Positions 16,104 to 27,695 of a stretch of DNA of 64,000 nucleotides are shown one piece after another; within the stretch, counting starts at the first letter, position 1; every line of letters starts with the position of its first letter. Origin of the DNA: an uncultured Eubacteriales bacterium (GTDB taxonomy: Bacteria; Bacillota; Clostridia; Christensenellales; Aristaeellaceae); NCBI GenBank assembly GCA_902799465.1, contig CADCAS010000001.1:16055-80054 (forward strand). Direction: 5' to 3'. Both the position numbers and the translations under genes were made by a program. Under the pieces are notes generated by a model. The model saw only the letters and a program-made list of their open reading frames with translations. It did no database searches and was not told where the DNA came from.

Positions 16104-18818
16104 TTATTCTCTCCCGGTGAATACCATCGCCGCGGTGACGCTGTTGGAGCCGTTGTAGTTGAGGAACCGGCCCTTGCCGATCTCCACCTTGCAGTCGCTG
16201 CGGTTCCATACGACGGGGGCCGCGTCGGGATCGGCGGGATCGCCGGTCTCATTGCTCATGGCGGCGGTCAGGGCCTCGATGCAGGCATTGACCTCATCGG
16301 CGTCGGGCTGGCTGTCGGCGAGTATGTAGGCAATCTTGCTCAGGCGCTCCCTGCCGTTCTTCTCGGCGAAGACGTAGTACACATCCATGGTGTACCCCTC
16401 CACCTCCACGCCGGAGAGCCGCCGTGCGCGGGCGTCCGCCACCTTGCAGCGGACCATGTCCTCGCCCACCTTGTCCAGCACTTCCTTCTCGCGGCAGCCC
16501 CACAGGTCGGTGGCGGGGATCAGGCCGTCGCCGGTGCTGGGGGCGGATTCCACGATCTCGGGCTCCTCCTCTTCCTCGGGAGTTTCAGCCTCCTCGGGAG
16601 TCTCTTCCTCCGCGGCGTCGTCCTCCGCCTCCGCGGGGATCTCCTCGGACTCCTCCTCTACAAACGTCTCGTCCTCTTCGGGTTCAGCTTCGGGCTCGGC
16701 CTCCGGCTCCTCCTCCGCCTCGGCGGGCTGTTGGCCGGGACGGTTCATGACGCGGGGCCCGCGGGCGGGCTTGGCCTCCTCCTCCACGGTCTCCGGCTCT
16801 TCCTCCACGGATTCAGGAGAGGTCAGCGCCTCGGCGCGCGCTTTGGCCTCCTCCAGCGTAGCGATGCCCTCCTCCAGCGCCTCGCCATCGGCGTCCAGCA
16901 CGATGTATTCGGTATCGCCGCCATCCACGCGGGTCACGATGATGTAGGCGTCCTCGATCACCTCGATGCTGTCATACTCGGGCGCGACGCGCACCTCGCC
17001 TTCGCTGTCCACCAGACCGTGTTTGCCGTCGGATTCTACGTCGAAGAAGCTCTCCTTGGGGGTGATGCTGTCGTACTCGGGGGCGATGATCTCCCTGCCG
17101 TCGCTGTCCGCCAGGCCGTGCTTGCCGTCGGACTCCACGTCGTAATAGCCCTCCTGGGCGGAGATGCTGCCGTACAGCGCGGGCACGAACAGCGCGCCGT
17201 CGGCGTTCATGACGCCGTAGCTGCCCTCCTCGGAGACGATGTAATTGTCATTGTCGTCCGGCTCGATGGAGGTGTAGGTTGCTTCCACGGCCACCTCGTA
17301 GTCCTCGTCGAGCAGGCCCTGCCGGTCGTCCGCGGCCTCGGTGAAGACACGCAGGCCGTTGTTGTCCGGCTCGCCGATCTCGGGATAGCGGCGGGAGAAC
17401 AGGGCAGCGGCACGCTCGGCGCTGTCCTTGTATTCGCCCAGCGCCTCAAAGCCCTCGAAGGCCAGCCACGGCTCGTCCTTCGACTGGCTGTCGGCCTTGC
17501 GGTAGTCGGCCTCATGGGCCATCTCCTCGTCGCCCAGTTCCTCGTAGGCGGCGCGTGCCGTGTCGTAATCCCCGGCCTCCATGGCCTTGTCGGCCTCGGC
17601 ACGCTTGCGCAGGGTGTCCAGCTCCGTCAGCTTCTGGGCGGCGTCGCGGTAGTTCCCCAGCTTGGCATAGGCCTCCTTGGCTCCGTCGAAGTCCTGGACC
17701 TGCACCAGCTCCTCGGCCTGCCTGTACATGGAGTCGTAATCATTCTCATGGACCCGGTAAGCCTCGGGCAGCTGGGTATAGAGCTCATACGCATCGGCGT
17801 ATTCGCCCTCCGTGAACAGCCGGTCCGCCTCCAGCTCCTTGAGCAGGGTCTCGCTGTCCTTGTAATTGCCCAGGTCCAGCAGGTTGTTTTGCGCGGTCAC
17901 AAAGTCGTTGCTCTTCAGTGCGTTGACGGCGGCCTTGTACTTGTTGGCGCGCATGAGCGCATTCCCGCCGAACCAGCCGCCGACAGCCAGCGCCGCCACC
18001 ACGCCGCCGATGATGAGCGTGCGCCTCCTTACCCTGGCCTTCCTGGCCGCAAGAGCCGCCGCCTCTTCCTTTTCCTTTGCCTCCTGTGCGATGCGCTGAC
18101 GCTCTATGCGCGCCTCCTCTTCTATGCGCCGCCTTTCCGCCTCGCGCTCGCGCTCCATGCGCTCGCGCTCCTGCTCGGCCTTGTACTCCGTAAGCCGCAT
18201 GGTCAGTCCGTCGATCTCGGAAACCTGTTCGAGGGTTTCCTCCTCGATGTGGCACTTGAGGCAGGGCGTGTACTTATACTGCCAGCTGCCGCAGCCGCAC
18301 TGCCACAGCCCCATGGCGTTCTGGGGCGCGCAGACCGTCGAATCGGCCGCGCCGTATTCGGACAGGTCCCTTTTCAGCTGTTCCCTTGCCTCCTCGCGCA
18401 GGTTGAGCGGCTTGGCGGCGGGCAGGCGCTCGAGATATCCGCCGTTCTCGTTGCGCCACACATTGCCGTCGTCCAAAGCCACCAGCTTCAGCGCGACCTT
18501 GAAGTTGGCCATGTCGGTGCCGGACATGACGATGGGCGTATCATCGCCAAAGGTGTCCCCCTGCTCGGCGTTCAGGCCATCATACTGGAAATCAACGGTT
18601 TCCAATTCCTCTCCAAAGGTGCCGAGGCCCTCAACGGAGATCCTGATGGCCCGGACCGCCATCGCGGAGATATTTTTCCACGTGAGCTTCAGCACGCTCT
18701 CGCCCTTTGCCCTGTCGCGGTACAGCTCCGTGACTTCCAGTATGAGGGGACTGTCCTCGGTATAGAGGCCACTGGCCACCTTTTTGATCAATTCAAGCTG
18801 TTGATCCAATGTATTCAC
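16104..18818 (-). CDS. Large membrane protein: zinc ribbon, coiled coil, TM helix, TPR-like and WG repeats
   Basis: No single known function. The 904 residues comprise an N-terminal beta-rich domain (1-160) and a zinc-ribbon-like CGCGSWQYKYTPCLKC (about 174-189). A charged coiled coil (about 205-265) and one transmembrane helix (about 268-286) follow. Next come TPR-like units of the GNYKDSE/GNYRDAA type (about 290-470), WG-like repeats (about 500-660; YYDVESDGKHGL and FFDVESDGKHGL occur in tandem), an acidic Glu-rich linker (about 670-790), and a C-terminal domain of about 110 residues. The modular plan suggests a cytoplasmic zinc module tied to a surface scaffold. An extended -10 promoter (TGCTATAAT, 18911-18906) lies 90 bases upstream. 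A SANT-like regulator is divergent. Confidence 0.85.
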   Translation of the reverse strand: MNTLDQQLELIKKVASGLYTEDSPLILEVTELYRDRAKGESVLKLTWKNISAMAVRAIRISVEGLGTFGEELETVDFQYDGLNAEQGDTFGDDTPIVMSGTDMANFKVALKLVALDDGNVWRNENGGYLERLPAAKPLNLREEAREQLKRDLSEYGAADSTVCAPQNAMGLWQCGCGSWQYKYTPCLKCHIEEETLEQVSEIDGLTMRLTEYKAEQERERMEREREAERRRIEEEARIERQRIAQEAKEKEEAAALAARKARVRRRTLIIGGVVAALAVGGWFGGNALMRANKYKAAVNALKSNDFVTAQNNLLDLGNYKDSETLLKELEADRLFTEGEYADAYELYTQLPEAYRVHENDYDSMYRQAEELVQVQDFDGAKEAYAKLGNYRDAAQKLTELDTLRKRAEADKAMEAGDYDTARAAYEELGDEEMAHEADYRKADSQSKDEPWLAFEGFEALGEYKDSAERAAALFSRRYPEIGEPDNNGLRVFTEAADDRQGLLDEDYEVAVEATYTSIEPDDNDNYIVSEEGSYGVMNADGALFVPALYGSISAQEGYYDVESDGKHGLADSDGREIIAPEYDSITPKESFFDVESDGKHGLVDSEGEVRVAPEYDSIEVIEDAYIIVTRVDGGDTEYIVLDADGEALEEGIATLEEAKARAEALTSPESVEEEPETVEEEAKPARGPRVMNRPGQQPAEAEEEPEAEPEAEPEEDETFVEEESEEIPAEAEDDAAEEETPEEAETPEEEEEPEIVESAPSTGDGLIPATDLWGCREKEVLDKVGEDMVRCKVADARARRLSGVEVEGYTMDVYYVFAEKNGRERLSKIAYILADSQPDADEVNACIEALTAAMSNETGDPADPDAAPVVWNRSDCKVEIGKGRFLNYNGSNSVTAAMVFTGRE

Positions 18819-19132
18819 AACCTTTCAGAGAATCGGTTTCTCCTCGCATAAACACTACGTTCAAAGCCCAGTACAGATGAAAATATCAATACATATAGCA
18901 GTCTAATTATAGCACATCCCGCCGTGGTTGTATAGGACAACCAAATGATTTTTCCCGACGAAATCCCGCAGAAATGGAATATTCTGTGCACTTTAGGCAT
19001 ATATAATCCACATTGCCGGCGTGATTGCCCATACACCTGAAATATAAAATCTTTATGCGGAGGCGCATTTCTGTATATTCCCGGCAGATGAAGCGCATAC
19101 TCTGTATCATGAAGTTCTTGGGAGGTAAGCAT
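18819..19132. promoter_or_regulatory. AT-rich divergent promoter region
   Basis: This 314-base gene-free stretch is visibly AT-richer than its surroundings. It holds an extended -10 on the minus strand (TATAAT 18911-18906, TGC before it) for the 904-residue protein. A TATAAT on the plus strand (19002-19007), with no clear -35, may serve the SANT-like regulator. No RNA gene or repeat was recognised. Confidence 0.5.
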
Positions 19133-19918
19133 ATGGATCAGGCAATTTCCCGCGAAAGTATCAGTCAGACGGACCTTGCCCGGGCCGGGCGGCGGTCCGG
19201 GTGGAGCGAGGCGGAAAACCGGCTGCTCTGGGAGACCGCGGACGAGGCCCAGCAGCAGGGTCTGCCACTGAAATCGGTGTTCGACCAGATCGCCCGCCAG
19301 ACCGGACGCAGGCCCAACAGCATCCGCAATTATTACTACGCCCAGGTGCGCCAGCACGAGAACGGCCAGCCCCACGCGGCCCGGTTCACGCCCTTTACAC
19401 AGCAGGAGGTGGATTGGCTGATGGAGCAGGTGCTCACCGCCCGGGCCGAGGGCCAGTCGGTGCGCGCCTGCCTGCAAAAGCTGTCCGAGGGCGACCACAG
19501 CCTGATGCTGCGATATCAGAACAAGTACCGCGCCGTCATCAAGAGCCGCCCGGACTACGTGCGGGAGATGGTGCGCAAGCTCAACGACAAGGGCGTGGCC
19601 TGCGAAGCGCCCCAGGTGAACCACCGGGCGCGGGCCGACATCAACGATTCCAGCCAGTCGCTGGCCGCCGAGGCCCATCGCAGCGGCGATGCCGAGCTGG
19701 CCCGCGCCTGCGACGTGCTCACCCAGTACCTGCGCGGCCAGCGCTTTGCCGCCCAGTCCGCCCTCGCCCGTGCCGCCCAGGCCGTGGTGGAGCCCGTCAA
19801 GGCCTTCGTCGCCTTAAACGCACAGGCCCGGGCCGAGACCGCCGACGACTTCTGCGCCGACATCGCCCAGCGCATCGGCGCGCTCGAGGCGGAACTCGGC
19901 GAGGCGAGGGAGGAATAA
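19133..19918 (+). CDS. SANT/Myb-like DNA-binding protein (RsfA-like)
   Basis: The 261-residue protein has an N-terminal SANT/Myb-like helix-turn-helix (about residues 18-75: RRSGWSEAENRLLWETADEA ... IARQTGRRPNSIRNYYYAQV). This resembles the prespore regulator RsfA and YlbO. A second similar segment follows (RFTPFTQQEVDWLMEQVLTA ... SLMLRYQNKYRAVI), and then a helical C-terminal half. The ATG at 19133 is chosen for its GGGAGGTAAGC ribosome site; the frame is open upstream without one. A role as a developmental or envelope regulator of the divergent neighbour is inference. Confidence 0.75.
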   Translation: MDQAISRESISQTDLARAGRRSGWSEAENRLLWETADEAQQQGLPLKSVFDQIARQTGRRPNSIRNYYYAQVRQHENGQPHAARFTPFTQQEVDWLMEQVLTARAEGQSVRACLQKLSEGDHSLMLRYQNKYRAVIKSRPDYVREMVRKLNDKGVACEAPQVNHRARADINDSSQSLAAEAHRSGDAELARACDVLTQYLRGQRFAAQSALARAAQAVVEPVKAFVALNAQARAETADDFCADIAQRIGALEAELGEAREE

Positions 19919-19934
19919 CGCCCATATACAGCAG

Positions 19935-19970
19935 AACAGTCCCAAAGGACCGCGGTCCTTTGGGACTGTT
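19935..19970. terminator. Bidirectional terminator
   Basis: A long perfect palindrome (AACAGTCCCAAAGGACC and its complement) between convergent genes, followed on the plus strand by CTTGTT. Confidence 0.8.
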
Positions 19971-20042
19971 CTTGTTGGCTGTCCTGACTGTCAGCTTCCC
20001 ATTCTATTATGCGACAGGAGCGCACCGCTGAAAAGCCTGCCG

Positions 20043-23063
<3,021 letters not shown>

Positions 23064-23711
23064 TCAGTCTTCGGGATCAATGGCCAGCCGGCTCCCGGAC
23101 AGCTCGATGTATTCCCCGTCGATGAGTATGATCTCGGCGCTCTCCCGGAGCACCTCGAATTTCAGCAGCTGGGCGTCGGTGCCCAGTATGCCGTCGTAGA
23201 TGCTGTAGCTGGCCAGGGGCGCGCCCTCCACGGGCGTCACCGCGTAGCGCCCGGCGGGCAGCTGGCTGCCGACCAGGTAGCTGCCCTCGGGGACAATTCC
23301 GTCTGATATGGGCGCGGCCTGAGCGATCGGCACGGCCACCACCTCGTTCAGGGTCACCCACATGCCCTCCCTGAGGCGGATGACGCACTGGCCGTTGACC
23401 AGATCGTGGCTCACCAGGGCGGAGGCCTCGTCGGCGCTCTCCCGGACCATAACGCTGGCAAACATGGCGTCCTGGTTCTCCGTCACCACGTAGTCCCCCG
23501 CGGGGATGTCCCGGCCCACCTGATAGGTGCCGGCATCGACCGTCACCCCGTCGTCGGCCTGCTCCAGCGCCGTGATCTGCCGCTCCAGGCGCTCCCGGAG
23601 CCCGTACAGCTCCTCCAGGGACCGCCCCTCGAGCACGATGTCCTCCGCCGAAGCCGACAGCGCGCCGCTCATCAGCGCAAGCGCCGCCAGGACGCCGATC
23701 AAGCGTTTCAT
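23064..23711 (-). CDS. Secreted protein with two internal repeats
   Basis: I do not recognise the family. The 215-residue product starts with a signal peptide (MKRLIGVLAALALMSGALSASAED). A short coiled coil (LEELYGLRERLERQITALEQ) and two related domains follow, each built around a YxVGxxxPAGxYxVT motif (about residues 62-135 and 148-215). The motif resembles small beta-sandwich repeats of Firmicutes surface proteins. The ATG at 23711 follows GTGGAGGTG; an upstream ATG at 23771 has no ribosome site. It is 21 bases ahead of lacZ and could be co-transcribed with it. Confidence 0.8.
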   Translation of the reverse strand: MKRLIGVLAALALMSGALSASAEDIVLEGRSLEELYGLRERLERQITALEQADDGVTVDAGTYQVGRDIPAGDYVVTENQDAMFASVMVRESADEASALVSHDLVNGQCVIRLREGMWVTLNEVVAVPIAQAAPISDGIVPEGSYLVGSQLPAGRYAVTPVEGAPLASYSIYDGILGTDAQLLKFEVLRESAEIILIDGEYIELSGSRLAIDPED

Positions 23712-23811
23712 ACCGCACCTCCACGATGCATATTCCAATCTCAATATACACGAATGAGCACAAAAAGTCAATTGAAGATTGTATTATGTGAGCGCCGCCT
23801 TTGGCGGCGCA

Positions 23812-24000
23812 GGGATTAGGCATTAGGCATTAGTCGGGTGGCGGCGAAGGATTAGCTCTCCTTTACATCCTTCTCGTGCGCCAATGTCATTGTGTGGTAT
23901 CCCTCTGCCAAATGGCTCCGAAACGGCAAACCTCTGAATTAACGATCATAGATGACGCTGTAACTCCACTGATGCCTGATGCCTATTGCCTATTGCCTTA
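23812..24000. repeat. Heptad-arm inverted repeat element E4 (unit GGCATTA)
   Basis: The left arm is GGATTA-GGCATTA-GGCATTA. The right arm (23969-24000), in reverse complement, is AGGCAAT-AGGCAAT-AGGCATC-AGGCATC. It accounts for most of the 387-base gap between the secreted repeat protein and the BIG2 gene. The remaining sequence shows a small hairpin (about 23791-23809, GCGCCGCC/GGCGGCGC) and nothing else recognisable. Confidence 0.85.
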
Positions 24001-24098
24001 ATAAACCTCATAGGTGAGGGCTGACGACCTGCGCCAAACAATATCGGCCCTGCTCTTCACGCTCTCATCGAACAGGTGTCAAACAGGGCCGCATGCGA

Positions 24099-26042
24099 TT
24101 ACTTATACCATGCCGCTTCGATGCGGTATTTTCCGCTCTGCTTGAAGAGCGTGCGGGTGTCGACCGGGTCTATCTTCGGGTCCATGGACTCCAGCCTGCC
24201 ATCGAAGGAGTCGATCACCAGCAGGTCCTCGGGCCGGAGCGCGTCCCGCCGGGTGACGCTCGAGCGGTAGCCGACCGCGACGACAAAGTGGCGGGAGCCC
24301 GGATGGAGGATCGCATCGACCATCACGGTCTGCGGCACGCCCTCGTTGAGCAGATCGTACAGGCGCGCCATCATCTCGTCGGGGTCGCTGTACTTCTCCG
24401 TCTTGTACTTGAGCTGCTTGCTCGACCTGCTCTTCCTCTTGGCGGTGCGCACATCCGCGTCGGTCAGGCCGTCCACCATGCCGGACACGTAAAAGTTGCA
24501 GAAGGTGAGGCAGTAGCCGCTGTACTCGTCGGTCCCGCCCGGGTGCGTGCAGACGTTGTCATAGACCAGGTCCGCGTAGGTGAAGGGATCAATGGCGGTA
24601 TTGACGATGTTGTAGGATAGGCCCTCGTAGGTGGCGGCGATCAGGTTGGACGAAATGGGCACAAAGCTGTCGTCGATGACCTCAAGGTCCAGCGTCGCGG
24701 ACTTCCCGTTATGGGTCGTCACGGTGATCTTCGCCGTGCCCCTGGAGAGCGCGGTCACAAAGCCGTCGTCGTCGACCTCCGCCACCTTCGGCTTGCCGCT
24801 CTTCCACTTGAGGATCGTCTGCGCCGTCTCCGGGGCCAGCACCGCGTCCAGTTGGAGCGTCTCGCCCACATCCAGCGTCGCCGACCTGCCCTGGTCGATG
24901 CGCACGCCCATCGGCTTGTAGGGATCGACCACTGTCAGCGCGATGGTCGCCTTCTTGTTGTTCGACGTCGTCACGGTGATGGTCGTCTTGCCGTCGCTCA
25001 GCGCCGTCACCAGGCCGTCGTCATCGACCTCCACCACCTTCGGCTTGCTGCTCTTCCACGTCAGGACCGTCCGCGCCGTCTCCGGGGCCAGCACCGCGTC
25101 CAGCTGGAGTGTCTCGTCCACATCCAGCGTCGCGGTCTTGCCCTGCTCAATAGTCACGCGCGTCGGCTTGTAGGGATCGACCACGGTCAGCGCGACCGAC
25201 GCCTTCTTCTTGTTCGAGGTCGTCACGGAGATGGTCGCCTTGCCCTCGCTCAGCGCCTTCACCAGGCCGTCGCCGTCCACTTCCGCCGTCTTCGGCTTGG
25301 TGCTCTTCCATGTCAAGACCGTCCGCGCCGTCTCGGGAATCAGCGCCGCGTCCAGCTGGAGCGTGTCGCCCACATTCACCGTGGCCGTCTTGCCCTGGCC
25401 GATGCGCACGCCCGTCGGCTTGTAGGGGTCCTTCACCGTCACGGTGATCGCGGCCTTTTTCTTGTTGGCCGTCGTCACGGTGATGGTCGCCTTGCCCTCG
25501 CTCAGCCCCTTCACCAGGCCGTCAGCGTCCACGGACGCCGCCTGGGGCTTGCTGCTCTTCCAGGTCAGGACCGTCCGCGCCGTCTCGGGGGCCAGCGCCG
25601 CGTCCAGCTAGAGCGTATCGCCCACGTTCAGCGTGGCCGTCTTGCCCTGGCCGATGCTCACGCCCGTCGGCTCATAGGGATCGCTGATTTTGACGCTCAG
25701 CGTCCGCTTTTTGCCGCCCTCCGGCTTGAATTCGATCGTCGCCGTGCCCTTTGCCAGCGCCGTGACCAGGCCGTTGGCGTCCACCGACGCCAGCTTCGCG
25801 CTCTTTGACGTGAATTTCCCCGTCTCGCCATCGTTCACCACGATCTGCAGCATGTCATCCACGTCCATCTTCGCCGTGGTCCTGGTGTTCGTCAGCGCGA
25901 CGGTGGGCACCCCTGCCGCATACAGCCCGACATAGCCCTCCGGCGCGGACAGCTCTATCTCGCCCAACTCCTCGGCAAAGCTAACCGCGGACAGCAGCAT
26001 GGCCAATATGAGCATGACCGACAACCAACGCATGTGTTTCAC
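24099..26042 (-). pseudogene. Secreted BIG2-repeat protein with C39-like cysteine protease domain, amber codon at 25610-25608
   Basis: The uninterrupted product would be about 647 residues. It has a signal peptide (MKHMRWLSVMLILAMLLSAVSFAEE), five bacterial Ig-like BIG2 domains with an 84-residue period (DPYKPTGVRIGQGKTAT..., SEGKATITVTT) and a C-terminal papain/C39-like domain. That domain has a candidate catalytic Cys in GYCLTFCNFYVSG, His in GSRHFVVAVGY and Asp in LLVIDSFDGRL. In the second BIG2 domain the conserved GDTLQLD is GDTL-stop: a CAG-to-TAG change. The rest is intact, so the mutation looks recent or is suppressed. A GTG at 25532 could restart translation but would give no signal peptide. 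Surface adhesion or proteolysis is the likely original role. Confidence 0.85.
24660..25670 (-). repeat. Tandem 252-base repeats encoding BIG2 domains
   Basis: Four nearly identical 252-base units, marked by GGCTTGTAGGGATCGACC-like sequence at about 24912, 25164 and 25416 and a diverged copy near 25668. High DNA identity makes unit gain or loss by recombination, and assembly collapse, likely. Confidence 0.85.
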
Positions 26043-26112
26043 TTGAAAGTCCCCTCTTCCCCCGATGCTCGCATGGGGTTTTGACCCCCAAAGTATCCTC
26101 TTTCAAACCATA

Positions 26113-26151
26113 AAACCCGCGGGGACGTCCTTTGGACGTTCCCGCGGGTTT
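26113..26151 (-). terminator. Terminator of the first L,D-transpeptidase gene
   Basis: An 18-bp stem (26113-26130 with 26134-26151, one mismatch), ending in TTT on the minus strand just past the stop codon. Confidence 0.8.
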
Positions 26152-26154
26152 GTA

Positions 26155-27585
26155 TCACTCCCTTATGACCACCGTGGTCCCGGTGGGGCAGTTATCATAG
26201 ATCCACTTGGCGTCCTCGACGCTCAGGCGGATGCAGCCGTGGCTGGCCTTGCGGCCCAGGCTGCGGGTGGAGCCGCTGCGGCCCTTGTGGGAGTTGTAGG
26301 TGATGGAGTGGAACAGTATGCCGCCCACGATGCGGGTGGCCCACTTGGCGTAGCAGTTGAATTCCTTAAAGTAGTACCACTCGTCGCCCGTGCGCCCCTG
26401 GGCCTGATAGGTGCCGGTGGGCGTCGGGGTGTTGTCCTTGCCGGTGGAGCACTTCATCTTCTTCACCAGGTCGCGGTAGGCCGAGCCGTTCCACTGGCCC
26501 ACGTAGACCCGCTGGTCGCTGATGTCCACGATGATCTTGTAGGGGAACACGTACTCCTCGGCGGGCTGCGCGCCGGGAGAGAAGAGCAGCTCCTGGGTCT
26601 GCTGGTCGGCCACGCCGGACTCGCTCAAGCCGTGCTTGCGCTGGAAGTACTTGAGGGCCAGCTCCGACAGGCCGCCGAAGCTGCCGTCGGCGCTGTAGAG
26701 GTACTTGAGGTTTTTAAGCCGCTTCTGCACCCGCATCGCCTCGTCGCCCTTGTCGCCGTTGCGCACGGTCTGGCGGTAGACCTGGAACTGCTTTTCGCCG
26801 TCCACGTACTGCAATACTTCCTGGTCGATGTTGCCGTCGGCCTTGAGCACGATGGGCGTCACGCCATCCAGCAGCTCGTCGCTGGCCACGGGCATGTCGT
26901 CGAACACCTCGCCGCCCTCGGGCGTGGGCGCGGGGGTGTTCGTGGGCGCGGGGGTGGGCGTCGCCCCGTATTCGGGGTCGACGGTCATCATGTATTCCTT
27001 GAAGTCCTTGATGGCGACGCGGGTGTTGTCCCCCATCTTGCCGTCCACCTGGCTGAACATGAAGCCCCACTGCGCCAGCGCGTTCTGCACGCGCATGGTG
27101 TCGCTGCCGAACAGCGTGGTGTCCGGGGAGGCCAGCACCAGCGTGGAGGTATCGGAATAGACCTTCTGCTGGGTCTCGGGGTCGGCGATGCCGGTGGCCT
27201 CCAGACCGTTGGCCTTCTGGAATTCGCGCACGGCTGTCTGGGTGTTCTCCCCGTAGGTGCCGTCCGCGGCGTCGTCCAGATAGCCCAGCTCGATCAGTCG
27301 GTTCTGCAAGAACACGATGTAGGCCACGCCGTCGGTGGAATCGCTGTCCCCCAACCTCAGGGTGGGATAGGTGCTGCGGGAGGCGGTGTCGTTGCTCCCG
27401 TACATATCCTCCTCGTCGCCGCCGTCAGTCGCGCCGTCGTCCGCGGGCTCCGCCACCGGGGCGTCGTAGGCCACCGCGCCGCCAAACAGCGCGTCCGCCG
27501 CCGTCACGCCGGATTCCGCCGCGCCGAAGCTCCCCGCCAGCAGCGCCGCCGCCAATGTAATGCTGAATAAACGCTTGAAAACCAT
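26155..27585 (-). CDS. Secreted L,D-transpeptidase (YkuD) with peptidoglycan-binding repeats
   Basis: YkuD enzymes form 3-3 cross-links in peptidoglycan. The 476-residue protein has a signal peptide (about 1-23) and at least three PG_binding_1-type units (VFLQNRLIELGYLDDAADG, VQNALAQWGFM, VQKRLKNLKYLYSADGSFG). A C-terminal YkuD domain follows with the catalytic motif HSITYNSHKG...SHGCIRLSVEDAKWIY, in which the Cys is the nucleophile. A Thr/Pro linker (PTPAPTNTPAPTP) separates the modules. It is adjacent to a second, similar enzyme on the same strand, so the pair probably arose by duplication. Confidence 0.93.
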   Translation of the reverse strand: MVFKRLFSITLAAALLAGSFGAAESGVTAADALFGGAVAYDAPVAEPADDGATDGGDEEDMYGSNDTASRSTYPTLRLGDSDSTDGVAYIVFLQNRLIELGYLDDAADGTYGENTQTAVREFQKANGLEATGIADPETQQKVYSDTSTLVLASPDTTLFGSDTMRVQNALAQWGFMFSQVDGKMGDNTRVAIKDFKEYMMTVDPEYGATPTPAPTNTPAPTPEGGEVFDDMPVASDELLDGVTPIVLKADGNIDQEVLQYVDGEKQFQVYRQTVRNGDKGDEAMRVQKRLKNLKYLYSADGSFGGLSELALKYFQRKHGLSESGVADQQTQELLFSPGAQPAEEYVFPYKIIVDISDQRVYVGQWNGSAYRDLVKKMKCSTGKDNTPTPTGTYQAQGRTGDEWYYFKEFNCYAKWATRIVGGILFHSITYNSHKGRSGSTRSLGRKASHGCIRLSVEDAKWIYDNCPTGTTVVIRE

Positions 27586-27695
27586 AAAAGCTCCTTTACC
27601 GCCTGCCTTGATATTCTGATTATAGCTTAAAAATGTCCCATATTTATGTCCAGGAGTTTAACTTTCTTCACATGTATCGTAAAGGATGGGACCCG

